Positions 34,517 to 43,654 of a DNA stretch of 64,000 nucleotides are shown here, one piece after another. Made by a program: the position numbers and the translations under genes. The notes under the pieces were generated by a model. It was given only the letters and a program-made list of their open reading frames with translations, ran no database searches and was not told the DNA's origin. The stretch is from Solobacterium moorei (GTDB lineage: Bacteria; Bacillota_I; Bacilli_A; Erysipelotrichales; Erysipelotrichaceae), in contig NZ_AP028934.1 of assembly GCF_036323475.1 (NCBI RefSeq), positions 806,001 through 870,000 of the forward strand. Reading direction: 5' to 3'. Position 1 is the first letter of the stretch. Each line of letters begins with the position of its first letter.

Positions 34517-35056
34517 ATGGGATTTTACGATTATTATGTAACTGATGCCAAAGGTAATCAGGTTTCTTTAAAAGAGTATGAAAATAAAGTGGTATTAGTA
34601 GTAAATACTGCTACTGCTTGTGGCTTTACACCACAGTATGAAGAGTTAGAAAAGCTTCATGAAAACTACAATGAACAAGGTTTAGAAATTCTTGATATTC
34701 CTTGTAACCAATTTGGTGGACAGGCACCTGGATCTGATGAAGAAATTCATGAGTTCTGTTCTTTACACTTCAATACAAGATTCCCACATATGCATAAGTC
34801 AGATGTTAATGGTGAAAATGAATTACCATTATACACATTCTTAAAGAGTGAAAAGGGCTTTGAAGGTTTTACAGGTGAAAAGGCAGACTTCATGAATGCT
34901 CACGTTGGTAACTTAGTTCCTAACTTTAGAGAAACTTCTGATATTAAGTGGAACTTCACAAAGTTTCTTGTTGACCGTAAGGGAAATGTAATAGCACGTT
35001 TTGAACCAACTGCTGATATGGCAGATGTAGAAAAAGTGATTAAAGAATTACTGTAA
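34517..35056 (+). CDS. Glutathione peroxidase-family thiol peroxidase
   Basis: 179 residues. Active-site motif NTATACGFTPQYEEL has Cys instead of selenocysteine, with downstream PCNQFGGQ and W-N-F-TKF. Cys-type bacterial Gpx proteins usually reduce peroxides with thioredoxin. AAAGGAG precedes the ATG. Confidence 0.95.
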   Translation: MGFYDYYVTDAKGNQVSLKEYENKVVLVVNTATACGFTPQYEELEKLHENYNEQGLEILDIPCNQFGGQAPGSDEEIHEFCSLHFNTRFPHMHKSDVNGENELPLYTFLKSEKGFEGFTGEKADFMNAHVGNLVPNFRETSDIKWNFTKFLVDRKGNVIARFEPTADMADVEKVIKELL

Positions 35057-35122
35057 TTTTTAGGGAGTTATTTCATCTTCTGTGAATATATACGTAGAAG
35101 GATATTCTATGGAGGACAGAAG

Positions 35123-35440
35123 ATGAATGATTTAAATGCAGTTGAAATTAAAGGGACAGTGATGTACGAACCAAGTGTTCGTAGTACAAAGAATGATTCC
35201 ACAATGTCAACATTCTCAGTTTGTGTAAAGCACAATGAACCAAGTAAAGCGAAGGATTATCTAAATGTAGTTGCGTGGGGAGATGTAGCGGATCAAGTTC
35301 GTGAAGAATTCCATGCGGGTACAAGAATCGGTATTAAAGGCCATCTTCGTAAGCAGTTTTATATGAAAGATGAAAATAAGAAGACCGTTGTGCAAATCGT
35401 TGCAGAGAAAATCTATCATCCAAAAGATGAAACTGAATAA
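35123..35440 (+). CDS. Single-stranded DNA-binding protein (short)
   Basis: 105 residues, one OB-fold (VEIKGTVMYEPSVRST, FSVCVKHN, DYLNVVAWGDVADQV, GIKGHLRKQFY). The acidic C-terminal tail of housekeeping SSB that recruits partners is absent (ends HPKDETE). It is likely an accessory SSB paralogue. Confidence 0.85.
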   Translation: MNDLNAVEIKGTVMYEPSVRSTKNDSTMSTFSVCVKHNEPSKAKDYLNVVAWGDVADQVREEFHAGTRIGIKGHLRKQFYMKDENKKTVVQIVAEKIYHPKDETE

Positions 35441-35447
35441 GTTGTAT

Positions 35448-35472
35448 AAAAGTGCGTTGAACACGCGCTTTT
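35448..35472 (+). terminator. Terminator of the SSB-like gene
   Basis: AAAAGTGCG-TTGAACA-CGCGCTTTT, 9 pairs with one G-T. Confidence 0.75.
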
Positions 35473-35511
35473 AATTTTGATATAATACGAACGGATTATA
35501 ACGAGGATGAT

Positions 35512-36159
35512 ATGAATCAATACATATTTATATTAGAAATAGTAGGTACCATTGCGTTTGCAATTTCGGGAGCACTAGTCGCAATGAAATCGAAGATGGA
35601 TTTCTTTGGCGTTGTGATTACCGGAGTCATTACCGCAACGTTTGGTGGAATTATGCGTGATATTGTTTTGGGTAGTGTACCACCAAGTGCATTCTCTAAC
35701 CCAGTGTATGTCGTTGTTGCGAGTGTCACGTCTGTAATCGTATTCTTATTTGCGTACTTCAATGTAAATACAAATAAGATTACGCAGAAAAATGCTTATA
35801 AGAATTTCTTGTTGATTGCGGATGCGATAGGATTAGGTGTATTTACTGCTGTTGGTGTGCGTGTGGCTTTTTTCCTGCATCCAACATCACATAGTTTCTT
35901 ACTCGTATTCTGTGGTGTATTAACAGGTGTTGGTGGAGGTTTATTCCGTGATATCTGTGTAAACCAATTGCCACAGATTTTTCACACGGATGTATATGCA
36001 ATCGCATCCATCATCGGGGCAATTCCATGCGCAATGTTAATGCATGCAGGTAATATCTCACTTGGTATCTGGGTGGGAATTGGTGTAACAATTTTAGTAA
36101 GAGCACTGGCTATTCTGCATAAATGGAGTTTACCAGTTGCTAAGAATATTCATGACTAA
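35512..36159 (+). CDS. TRIC-type (YicG/UPF0126) membrane channel protein
   Basis: 215 residues, seven membrane spans arranged as two similar halves: GVVITGVITATFGGIMRDIVLG and LVFCGVLTGVGGGLFRDICV. Bacterial TRIC homologues are trimeric monovalent-cation channels. The 3' end overlaps the convergent gene by 20 bases. Confidence 0.92.
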   Translation: MNQYIFILEIVGTIAFAISGALVAMKSKMDFFGVVITGVITATFGGIMRDIVLGSVPPSAFSNPVYVVVASVTSVIVFLFAYFNVNTNKITQKNAYKNFLLIADAIGLGVFTAVGVRVAFFLHPTSHSFLLVFCGVLTGVGGGLFRDICVNQLPQIFHTDVYAIASIIGAIPCAMLMHAGNISLGIWVGIGVTILVRALAILHKWSLPVAKNIHD

Positions 36160-36841
36160 CATACATGTAATCAATTGTATCAATTAAAAAAGTAGTGATA
36201 TGACGAATGACATTTAAGGCTTCTCTTAAAGCGTGATTCGTTTTTTGTTTTGCCCAAAGGATAATAGAGGGAAAACAATACTCACTAACATCAATTCCAT
36301 AGTAGAAACAAACACAATATAGAATACTTTTCATTTCCATTTCACTCGTACAATATTTAGGAAAACACGTACGAAGTAAATGGTAGATGTAGTGTTGTAA
36401 TGCATGTTTGATTTGTAGTGTCGTATCATCTTTGCTTGTTTGAAGGATAGAATCAATCTTCACCTTGTATAACATGGAAATTAGAATTCTGTATATCTGT
36501 TTTATATGTATATCAGTATGTGTTGAAATAAACTTTTTGCCAATTGTGTGTTCAATATCAAAGACAGAGCGTACTTGTTCACTGTTTGTATTATTTGGTA
36601 GTAGTGTAATAGCAGTGTAACCTCTACGGACGGTGCGATGATATGCTTGCCAAGCTTTATACGTTAATACAACTGTGGCGGTTGGGCATTGCGTAAATAT
36701 CAGGATGATATTTTCTATTGATTCTTCATGAAAGCAACTTAGTTGATTTAGAAACGTTAGATAATTTTCAGGATAAAAGATATTCGTTAAATTTTCTTGA
36801 ATCATATGTAGGAGTTGCTGTTTTGTTAACGATGTTTTCAT
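36140..36841 (-). CDS. ArdC-N-like ssDNA-binding-domain protein
   Basis: 233 residues from ATG 36841 (GAGG upstream). Residues about 50-85 (ATVVLTYKAWQAYHRTVRRGYTAI in part) resemble the ArdC N-terminal/DUF1738 domain common on plasmids. The zinc-peptidase half of ArdC is not evident. It is isolated in the chromosome, AT-rich and possibly acquired. Confidence 0.55.
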   Translation of the reverse strand: MKTSLTKQQLLHMIQENLTNIFYPENYLTFLNQLSCFHEESIENIILIFTQCPTATVVLTYKAWQAYHRTVRRGYTAITLLPNNTNSEQVRSVFDIEHTIGKKFISTHTDIHIKQIYRILISMLYKVKIDSILQTSKDDTTLQIKHALQHYIYHLLRTCFPKYCTSEMEMKSILYCVCFYYGIDVSEYCFPSIILWAKQKTNHALREALNVIRHITTFLIDTIDYMYVSHEYS

Positions 36842-36955
36842 AGTATACCTCAACTTCTATATACAGATGTATTATATGAACTCCTTGGTGTATTGATATC
36901 TACTTGTTTTCACTGAAAGCGTGATATAATAACAGCATCTAATGGAGGTACTTAA

Positions 36956-37213
36956 ATGGAACAATTAGAGTTTAAATTTGATACACAGTTGTTGATTGAT
37001 GGACATGATTTAGATGAAGATGTCATTAATGACTATATTACAGAGAATTTTAGAGGTGACTGCTTATTAGTTGTTGGCGATGATACTTTGATCAAGATTC
37101 ATTTCCATACAAATGAACCATGGAAGGTGCTTGAATACGCACAATCTATCGGTGATATCTACGATGTTGTTGTAGAGAATATGCAACGTCAAGAAGAAGG
37201 TTTAAAGGGATAA
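36956..37213 (+). CDS. Single-domain DAK-phosphatase/FakA C-terminal-like protein
   Basis: 85 residues. FDTQLLIDGHDLDEDVINDY and GDCLLVVGDDTLIKIHFHTN match the C-terminal domain of YloV/FakA-type Dak2 proteins. There is no kinase domain beside it, so it may be a stand-alone remnant or adaptor of fatty acid kinase. Promoter-like TATAAT near 36925 suggests own transcription. Confidence 0.75.
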   Translation: MEQLEFKFDTQLLIDGHDLDEDVINDYITENFRGDCLLVVGDDTLIKIHFHTNEPWKVLEYAQSIGDIYDVVVENMQRQEEGLKG

Positions 37214-37238
37214 AAAAACGAGGGTGCCCTCGTTTTTT
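37213..37238. terminator. Bidirectional terminator
   Basis: AAAAAACGAGGG-TG-CCCTCGTTTTTT, 12-bp perfect stem between convergent genes. Confidence 0.9.
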
Positions 37239-38700
37239 AATACCCATTTTCATAGAAGAATTGATCAACAGCTTCGGGATAATCTTCTAGATTCATATGC
37301 ATCTTAGAATGGTGTTCCACAAGCTTATCTGCGATGTGACCATGGAGCCATACGCCCATGCGTAGGCTAGTGAAGATATCACAATGATATGCAAGCAGTG
37401 CTGTTAGCATTCCAGTTAATAAATCACCGCTGCCAGCTTGTGCTAACGCTTCATTACCGGTTTGGTTAATATAACATTGTTCGTTTGGTGTAGCGATAAT
37501 CGTATGTGCGGATTTTAATACGATATATACTTTTAATTCCTTTGCGTATTTTAATGCATAGTGCAAAGGATTACGCATAACTTCTTCCTTTTCTAAATGG
37601 AATAAATCTGCGAACTCTCCAATATGTGGTGTTAAGATAATTGGTGATTTTGCAAAGCGTAATTTCCAAGTGTTATATCGCAACATGCGTATACCTTCCG
37701 CATCCAATATCAAAGGCGCATGACAGTTTTGAATCATCAGATCAAGACAAGCCTCTTTCTCGTACATCTGTGTAACACCACTGCCAAAGGCAGCCGCACT
37801 AACATGTTCAATTGTTGGGGTTAGCTGTTGTTCAATATTGTGTGCCGAGAATGGATGAAATACAGGTGTTGTATGCTTTGCGGAAACAATAGGGTAGATG
37901 CCATCAATACAGCCTACTTCAATGTATGGAAAACCAAGTGCCTTTGCGCCAGTAATATTTAGACTGATTGCTCCAGCCATTCCATAAGAACCACCGACAA
38001 GTAGAATCTTTCCACAACTTCCTTTATGTGCTGTTTCTTTGCGCTTTGTAAGATTTTGAAAGAACAAGGTTTGATTCATTTCCATAAAACTACTTTGTTT
38101 TGGATGTGGTATATCAAGAGAAACAAGTTCTAATTGATCAAATAGATGATGATACTTCTGTAGTATATGGAAAGGCTTATAACAGTCTAGTGCAAATGTG
38201 ACTGCAGAATGTAATGCGAAGGAATCATGCATGGCAGAATCACATTCTGCACCAGAGTTGATATCAATACTATAGATTGGCTTTTTCGCATTCTGTATCT
38301 GTTTGAATACTGCACGTATTTCATCCGTTAATTTACCATGATAACCAAAACCAAAGATGCCATCGATAATAACATCACAGTTTTTCAAGCATGTATCTAA
38401 AGAACTAAGTGGTTGAATGATGGAAGGTGGAACTTGTTTATAAAGCTTCATTGCATCAGAATTCTTTGGAAGTCCACTTACTAATATTAGATTGATATGG
38501 AATTGTTTTAAGTTGCTGATAAGCGCAAAAGAATCTGCACCATTATTACCGTTTCCAGACAATATTAAAATATTAGAATTAACTTCTAAATAAGGTAATA
38601 AATGTGTAGCTAATTTCTTGCCTACAAGATTGATTAATTCAAATGATGAAAGCCCAGATTTTTCTTCAATCTCGAGCATTTCTTTACGACTTACGATCAT
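37237..38700 (-). CDS. nnr: Bifunctional NAD(P)H-hydrate epimerase/dehydratase
   Basis: 487 residues. The N-terminal epimerase (YjeF_N; GNGNNGADSFAL near 49-60) is fused to the ADP-dependent dehydratase (carbohydrate-kinase fold; ILTPHIGEFADLF, QAGSGDLLTGMLTAL near 435-450). It repairs damaged NADH and NADPH. Length is normal for the fusion. Confidence 0.95.
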   Translation of the reverse strand: MIVSRKEMLEIEEKSGLSSFELINLVGKKLATHLLPYLEVNSNILILSGNGNNGADSFALISNLKQFHINLILVSGLPKNSDAMKLYKQVPPSIIQPLSSLDTCLKNCDVIIDGIFGFGYHGKLTDEIRAVFKQIQNAKKPIYSIDINSGAECDSAMHDSFALHSAVTFALDCYKPFHILQKYHHLFDQLELVSLDIPHPKQSSFMEMNQTLFFQNLTKRKETAHKGSCGKILLVGGSYGMAGAISLNITGAKALGFPYIEVGCIDGIYPIVSAKHTTPVFHPFSAHNIEQQLTPTIEHVSAAAFGSGVTQMYEKEACLDLMIQNCHAPLILDAEGIRMLRYNTWKLRFAKSPIILTPHIGEFADLFHLEKEEVMRNPLHYALKYAKELKVYIVLKSAHTIIATPNEQCYINQTGNEALAQAGSGDLLTGMLTALLAYHCDIFTSLRMGVWLHGHIADKLVEHHSKMHMNLEDYPEAVDQFFYENGY

Positions 38701-38814
38701 ATTTCGTATCCTTTACAACCATATATTAACACTTACAGAAATCTATTGTGAAAAATTATAATGAAATTGTGATATAATTCGCATAAGCAGTAGGAAAAAG
38801 GAGGATTTGCTAAC

Positions 38815-39318
38815 ATGCCAACAAAGAAAACTGTTAAAGAAGTAGCAGAAGAAGTAGTTGAAAAGAAGGCTACAAAGAAGAAGGCTGCACCAGCAAAGAA
38901 AGCTGAAAAGAAAGCTACAACTGCAAAGAAAGTAAAGAAGGAAGCACATGTAGCTAAGACTGTTAAGAAGGAAACTACAAAGAAGGTAGTTAAGAAGACA
39001 GTTAAAGCTAAGGTTGAAGATTTAGATTTAAAGACGGTTAAAGATTACGAAGATGCAATTAACTGGAAGAAGGGTGAAGCTAAGGCATTAGATTGGCTCT
39101 ATATTGAATTAAGTGCAGATGCATTATTAACTCAATTTGAAGCTGGTAAGGATAACCTTAAGACAGTTTGCCAAGCATTATATAACTGCATGCTTGAAGG
39201 TGACTATTATATCGTTGAACCAACAGAAGATAACTGTGCATTAGGTACGGTTGCTGTACGTTTCTATTGCGATAACTTAAGTCCAGAACGCAAGAAAGTC
39301 TCTGAAATCAATCAATAG
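38815..39318 (+). CDS. Lysine/alanine-rich protein with folded C-terminal domain
   Basis: 167 residues. Residues 1-66 are a low-complexity basic tail (KKATKKKAAPAKKAEKKATT type) like histone-H1-like and HU-tail proteins. The C-terminal ~100 residues (DYEDAINWKKGEAKALDWLYI) look globular but are not recognised. It may bind DNA or RNA. AAAGGAGG precedes the start. Confidence 0.7.
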   Translation: MPTKKTVKEVAEEVVEKKATKKKAAPAKKAEKKATTAKKVKKEAHVAKTVKKETTKKVVKKTVKAKVEDLDLKTVKDYEDAINWKKGEAKALDWLYIELSADALLTQFEAGKDNLKTVCQALYNCMLEGDYYIVEPTEDNCALGTVAVRFYCDNLSPERKKVSEINQ

Positions 39319-39321
39319 TAT

Positions 39322-39354
39322 AAAAAGCCGGATCATATGATTCGACTTTTATTT
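39322..39354. terminator. Terminator between convergent genes
   Basis: AAAAG-C-CGG-ATCAT pairs with ATGAT-TCG-A-CTTTT, with A and T runs on both sides. Confidence 0.75.
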
Positions 39355-39828
39355 TGTTAGAATATAGGCGTTGATCCAAAGGAATATAACTTCAGATAAA
39401 CCAGTAATCTTCATCTGTAAAATACAATCAAAGAAACAGAAAATACATACCACAAAAAACAATGTTCGATATTGAAAAAAAGGTGGTAAGTCTTTTATCA
39501 GGATTACATATAGAATAAGTGTACTATATGCAAATATTAGATGCATGTTTTTGATAAATGCTAATTCGATATAAGGAAATATGAGTGTGAGTACCGCACA
39601 AAGAAAGAATAAAACTCTTATATATTGATTGGTCGTATCCTTCGATTTCCAAAAAAGATATACGAGTGTAATCCCACATAGGACTAGGGGAAAGATACGA
39701 ATTTTGGGTTTAGAAAGTAAGATACTGATATTCGTTTCATATCCTGCATAGACAAGCCATAGTATCGTAAATATGAGTGGGATGATAGGGAATATCAAAT
39801 ACTGAATATACGTCTGCTTTCTGTTCAT
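39349..39828 (-). CDS. Membrane protein of unknown function
   Basis: 159 residues with about five hydrophobic spans (near 8-28, 45-60, 70-90, 92-110, 120-155). No family recognised. Confidence 0.6.
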   Translation of the reverse strand: MNRKQTYIQYLIFPIIPLIFTILWLVYAGYETNISILLSKPKIRIFPLVLCGITLVYLFWKSKDTTNQYIRVLFFLCAVLTLIFPYIELAFIKNMHLIFAYSTLILYVILIKDLPPFFQYRTLFFVVCIFCFFDCILQMKITGLSEVIFLWINAYILTK

Positions 39829-39890
39829 GTTGTTATTATAACAAACTTAGGTGCGATAAATTGGGCTAAACATGCTATAATTTTGTCATT

Positions 39891-40358
39891 ATGAAGAAGA
39901 AAGAAATATATATCTTGATCAGTATTATCTTGATTGCAGTATTAGGAATTATTGGTCTCAATATCGTTAAAAACAAAAAACAACCAGCAAAGAAGGATGA
40001 ATCGACTGCGGAAACAACCCCAACGCCTAGTACGGAACTGAACACTGACACAGATTCTCTTGGCGTTCCATCAGAGAAGCCTATTGGAATTTGGGTGGGC
40101 ATTGTACATCGTGGAAAAGTTGTACAATGGTTCGATTCAGGTATCGATGGAGAATATGTTGTTAAAGGTAATGTAGGTGAAGTTCACGTTGAAGTAAAAG
40201 ATAAGAAGTGGCATGTACGTGAGGTGGATTGCCCTAATCAACTATGTGTAAAAATGGGTTGGGCAGATGAAAATAGTATTATCCCAATTACTTGTCTTCC
40301 AAACGATGTCTTTATTGGATCTGCAAATCTATTATCTGAGTATATAGGTGTGAAATGA
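39891..40358 (+). CDS. NusG domain II-containing membrane-anchored protein
   Basis: 155 residues. N-terminal membrane helix (6-24), Thr/Pro/Glu-rich linker (30-60), then the NusG_II domain with CPNQLCVKMGW and PITCLPN. Such proteins are encoded next to Gx transporters, ApbE or FMN-binding proteins in many Firmicutes. The next gene overlaps by 4 bases. Confidence 0.88.
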   Translation: MKKKEIYILISIILIAVLGIIGLNIVKNKKQPAKKDESTAETTPTPSTELNTDTDSLGVPSEKPIGIWVGIVHRGKVVQWFDSGIDGEYVVKGNVGEVHVEVKDKKWHVREVDCPNQLCVKMGWADENSIIPITCLPNDVFIGSANLLSEYIGVK

Positions 40359-40864
40359 GTATAGCTAAAACGAAACGTTTTACAGTACTAGCACTATTGG
40401 CTGCTATTGCTATTACACTGAATATTTTAGAAACTACGATGATACCGCCATTAATGGGTGTCTTCCGTATTGGTCTAGCAAACATTATGGCCTTAGTTGC
40501 TTTACGTATGCTAGGTATTAAGGAGATGCTCATTGTAAATGCAATGCGTGTATTGATTGGCAATCTTTTGACTGGAACGATATTTGGAAGTGTATTCTGG
40601 ATTAGCTTCTCGGGTGTCGTATTATCAAGTTTGATACTAATTCTAATGGATTTATTAAAGTCTTCCTTGATGTTTACTTCAGTTATGAGTTCCATCGGAC
40701 ACTCATTAGGTCAGGTGTTAATCGTTACATTCTTCTATATGCAACCAGCGTTTATTGTTGTGTTACCATATTTCTTATTATTGTCTATTCCAACAGGTTT
40801 ATTGACTGGATTTGTGGCAACAATTGCTATCCAGCGTGTAAAGCCATTACGTAAGCAAGATTAA
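40355..40864 (+). CDS. Gx transporter family protein (heptaprenyl diphosphate synthase component I-like)
   Basis: 169 residues, about five membrane spans. The motif IPPLMGVFRIGLANIMALVAL and GNLLTGTIFG are typical. It is probably the membrane component of a vitamin or cofactor importer. The serine integrase gene ends inside its last codons on the other strand, marking the left edge of the mobile element. Confidence 0.88.
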   Translation: MSIAKTKRFTVLALLAAIAITLNILETTMIPPLMGVFRIGLANIMALVALRMLGIKEMLIVNAMRVLIGNLLTGTIFGSVFWISFSGVVLSSLILILMDLLKSSLMFTSVMSSIGHSLGQVLIVTFFYMQPAFIVVLPYFLLLSIPTGLLTGFVATIAIQRVKPLRKQD

Positions 40865-40876
40865 GTTCTTGCTTTT
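40853..40876. terminator. Terminator at the chromosome/element junction
   Basis: AAGCAAG-ATTAAGTT-CTTGCTT followed by TT. It covers the ends of both the Gx transporter and integrase genes. Confidence 0.7.
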
Positions 40877-42390
40877 AATTTGTTATATATAAGAAAAAAA
40901 TCATGCGTGTATGCATGACCTATATCCACTGTAAGCAGCAGGCTCGACATATCTAAAATCGAACTATCAATACGTTTCGTTCCTTTGATTAAATTAGTTC
41001 CTATGTCAATATATCCATCATCATAGAGATATACTGCATTCAGGAATGTATCAATCAGTTTTTCTTTGTAGTCATAGTTACCATTATCTGCTTTTAAAGT
41101 ATCAATCCAAAACAGAAATTCATCACGTTCAATTATTGGTGGTTTAGAAAACTTCAACTGCTCAATGGCAGTATGAAGCTGTTGTTTCTGTTCTTCTAAC
41201 TCTTCCATACGTGATTGTGTTGTTTCAGTTATGATTCCCATTTCAATCGCTTTTACCATGTTTTTCAAAGATTTATTTACACCGTTTAAACGATCTTGTA
41301 ATACACGTAATTCAGTATCGTCATTTTGTTGTTTCTTTTGATACTCCATGAAACTATCGGCGAGTTTATTTATATAGTCTATATCATTTAATTGGCTTAT
41401 GAGTTCTGCAACAACAATATTTTCTATCCAATCTTTTTTAGCACGTTTCTTATCACACTTGTGCTTGTTTGCTTTGATACATCGATAATAGTGATATTTC
41501 TTTCCAGTCTTGCTAACACCATATTCACCAGTCATAGGACTTCCGCAATGACCGCAGAATAATTTACCGGTTAATAGGTAACGTGTATCACGTGAGCGTG
41601 CCGGTGCTTTCTTGTGCCTATTTTTAATTTCTTGTGCTAATGCAAAAGTATCTTTATCTATTATTGCTGGCATCCCATCTGGTACTACATAATCTAAAAA
41701 TTTATACGTACCTATGTATTTTTCGTTTCCTATAATGTTCTTTAGAGAACATTTATTCCATGGGTTATTTCTGCTATTCAAGATACCATCGTTATTTAAA
41801 CCTTTGATAATCTCTTGGATTGATTTACCACTTGTATATTCGTTGAATATCCTACGTACTACTGTAGCTTCGGTTTCGTTGATGATGTAATGGTCATCTT
41901 CACTTCTTCCATATCCGAAGATTTTTCTTCCGAGCGTTTTTAGCTGCAAGGCACTTTCTCTGTTACCACGTTTTACATTTTCTGATAAATTGGCACTGTA
42001 GTATTCCGCCATGCTTTCCATCAAGCCTTCCATGATAATGCCTTCTGCACTATCAGATATGTTCTCCATGGCACTGTATATCTTTACGCCATTCTTCTTC
42101 AAACGAGCACGATATATCGCACTATCATAGCGGTTACGTGCAAAACGATCCAGCTTCCATACGATGATAGCCTTAAAACGTTTGCTTTCACTATCTTTAA
42201 TCATCTTCTGAAATGATGGTCGATTGTCGGATGTACCAGTTTTAGCTTCATCAATGTATTCATTGATTATTTCAAAACCATGATTTTCTGCATATCTCTT
42301 ACAATCTCTTAACTGCCCAGTAATAGATTCTTCACGTTGTCCAGATGAAGAGAATCGTGCATATACAACTGCTGGTATAAGATCTTTCAT
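40861..42390 (-). CDS. int: Large serine recombinase (integrase)
   Basis: 509 residues. Resolvase domain with catalytic Ser14 in YARFSSSGQ and the arginines of KLDRFARNR. Recombinase domain (about 165-275), zinc ribbon CGHCGSPMTGEYG with a second Cys pair at CIKANKHKC, coiled coil about 340-400. It catalyses integration and excision of the element. The gene is next to the left junction, as usual for such prophages. Its own stop lies within 4 bases of the host gene stop. Confidence 0.95.
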   Translation of the reverse strand: MKDLIPAVVYARFSSSGQREESITGQLRDCKRYAENHGFEIINEYIDEAKTGTSDNRPSFQKMIKDSESKRFKAIIVWKLDRFARNRYDSAIYRARLKKNGVKIYSAMENISDSAEGIIMEGLMESMAEYYSANLSENVKRGNRESALQLKTLGRKIFGYGRSEDDHYIINETEATVVRRIFNEYTSGKSIQEIIKGLNNDGILNSRNNPWNKCSLKNIIGNEKYIGTYKFLDYVVPDGMPAIIDKDTFALAQEIKNRHKKAPARSRDTRYLLTGKLFCGHCGSPMTGEYGVSKTGKKYHYYRCIKANKHKCDKKRAKKDWIENIVVAELISQLNDIDYINKLADSFMEYQKKQQNDDTELRVLQDRLNGVNKSLKNMVKAIEMGIITETTQSRMEELEEQKQQLHTAIEQLKFSKPPIIERDEFLFWIDTLKADNGNYDYKEKLIDTFLNAVYLYDDGYIDIGTNLIKGTKRIDSSILDMSSLLLTVDIGHAYTHDFFLIYNKLKART

Positions 42391-42422
42391 TTATTTAAGC
42401 TCCTTTCTTGTTTCGAGTAATT

Positions 42423-42641
42423 TTGACTATTTTTGAGTAACAACTGTATAAATTCTCTTATTTTTGATTAGATAAAATAAAAATAGGTACTTATAATGTT
42501 AAAAATCGCATATTTTGACACTTTAAAATCGTTTCAAATATTTGTGCAAACTTGAGTAATGTGTGCTAAAACCAAGTACAGTAAAAGCACTTGAACGTGA
42601 GTTTACTGCCGTCCGACTGTTCGCTGCAGTCGGATTTTTTT
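42423..42641 (+). ncRNA. Possible short transcript between integrase and repressor
   Basis: TTGACT (42423-42428), 18 bases, TATAAA (42447-42452), then no convincing ORF, then hairpin TCCGACTG/CAGTCGGA (42612-42634) with seven T. This orientation opposes both flanking genes and the 3' end touches the repressor stop codon. A regulatory RNA is possible; phage attachment sequences may also lie here. Confidence 0.3.
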
Positions 42642-43494
42642 ATTTGTCTATTTCATCCCTACGGTCGTTTATTACAAAAGCAAGCTTGCCAATACATTTA
42701 AACGTTTCTACATTTGCAATAATAGGGCTATATGAAGGGTTTTCAGGTAGAAGGATAATTTGTCCATTTGTCATAGAAAGACGCTTACAAGTGGCTATAT
42801 TATCGTCCACACAGAAGCAGCCAATCATACCGTTAGTTACTGATGATGTTTTCTCGAAAATAACTAAATCACCATCATTTATGTTCGCATTTATCATCGA
42901 GTCGCCATGTGCATATTGTGCGAAGTACTCTTTACTAGAACTGAACATTTCAGCTGGAAGGGAAACATAGTCGATAATGTTATCATCGACAAAACCACCA
43001 GTGCCACAGGAAATAACTTCATAAAGAGCAATTTTGCGAATAAGTTTATCAATAGTATTCTTTATAAAAGTATTAATAGATAATGTATGATTTTTGATAG
43101 CATTTTTATACGTTGATAATAAATCGCCAACAAAAAATGAATTTACAGTTTCACCGTCCTTTTTGATTAAAAAATAATCATCGTCATAGTTTTCACAAGA
43201 TAATCTATATCCATTTTCAAAAAGAAAATCACTAATATTGTCTAAATCATTGTCACGTTCAAGGATAATTGGATCTTCATAATTATCGTCTTCCCACCCC
43301 ATAAGATATTGCGGAGTAGTGTGTAGTGCAATTGCTAAAGGCGCAATTATTCCAACAGGCAGATTTTCAATTTCGCCTTTTTCATATCGATAGATAGTTG
43401 CGCGGTCTTTGCCAATTTTATTTCCTAAGTCCTCAGGAGATAACTTCAATTCGATTCGTCTTTTTCTAATTCGTTCTCCAACAGTGCTCATCAT
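42640..43494 (-). CDS. LexA/CI-like prophage repressor
   Basis: 284 residues. N-terminal HTH (about 5-60: LSPEDLGNKIGKDRATIYRYE) and C-terminal S24 peptidase domain. Self-cleavage would occur at Cys-Gly in SCGTGGF; the catalytic serine is in HGDSMINANI and the lysine in ATCKRLS. It keeps the prophage silent and is inactivated by the SOS response. Its promoter overlaps an operator at 43532-43545. Confidence 0.92.
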   Translation of the reverse strand: MMSTVGERIRKRRIELKLSPEDLGNKIGKDRATIYRYEKGEIENLPVGIIAPLAIALHTTPQYLMGWEDDNYEDPIILERDNDLDNISDFLFENGYRLSCENYDDDYFLIKKDGETVNSFFVGDLLSTYKNAIKNHTLSINTFIKNTIDKLIRKIALYEVISCGTGGFVDDNIIDYVSLPAEMFSSSKEYFAQYAHGDSMINANINDGDLVIFEKTSSVTNGMIGCFCVDDNIATCKRLSMTNGQIILLPENPSYSPIIANVETFKCIGKLAFVINDRRDEIDK

Positions 43495-43516
43495 TTTTCC
43501 CTCTTAAATTAATTTC

Positions 43517-43635
43517 ATTATATATTCATAGTCGCATATTTGCAATGTTAATAAAAAATTTTATCGCAAATCTGCAAAAAATGTATTGACAATATTTTTG
43601 AAAGGGGCTATATTTTGAATGTCGCAGATGTGCGA
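43517..43635. promoter_or_regulatory. Divergent lysis-lysogeny control region with three operators
   Basis: Operators TCGCATATTTGCAA (43532-43545), TCGCAAATCTGCAA (43564-43577) and TCGCAGATGTGCGA (43622-43635) share TCGCANATNTGCRA. Leftward promoter: TTGCAA (43545-43540), 17 bases, TATAAT (43522-43517). Rightward promoter: TTGACA (43586-43591), 17 bases, TATATT (43609-43614). Each promoter is covered or flanked by operators. Confidence 0.88.
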
Positions 43636-43654
43636 AATTAGAAAGGAGGATATC

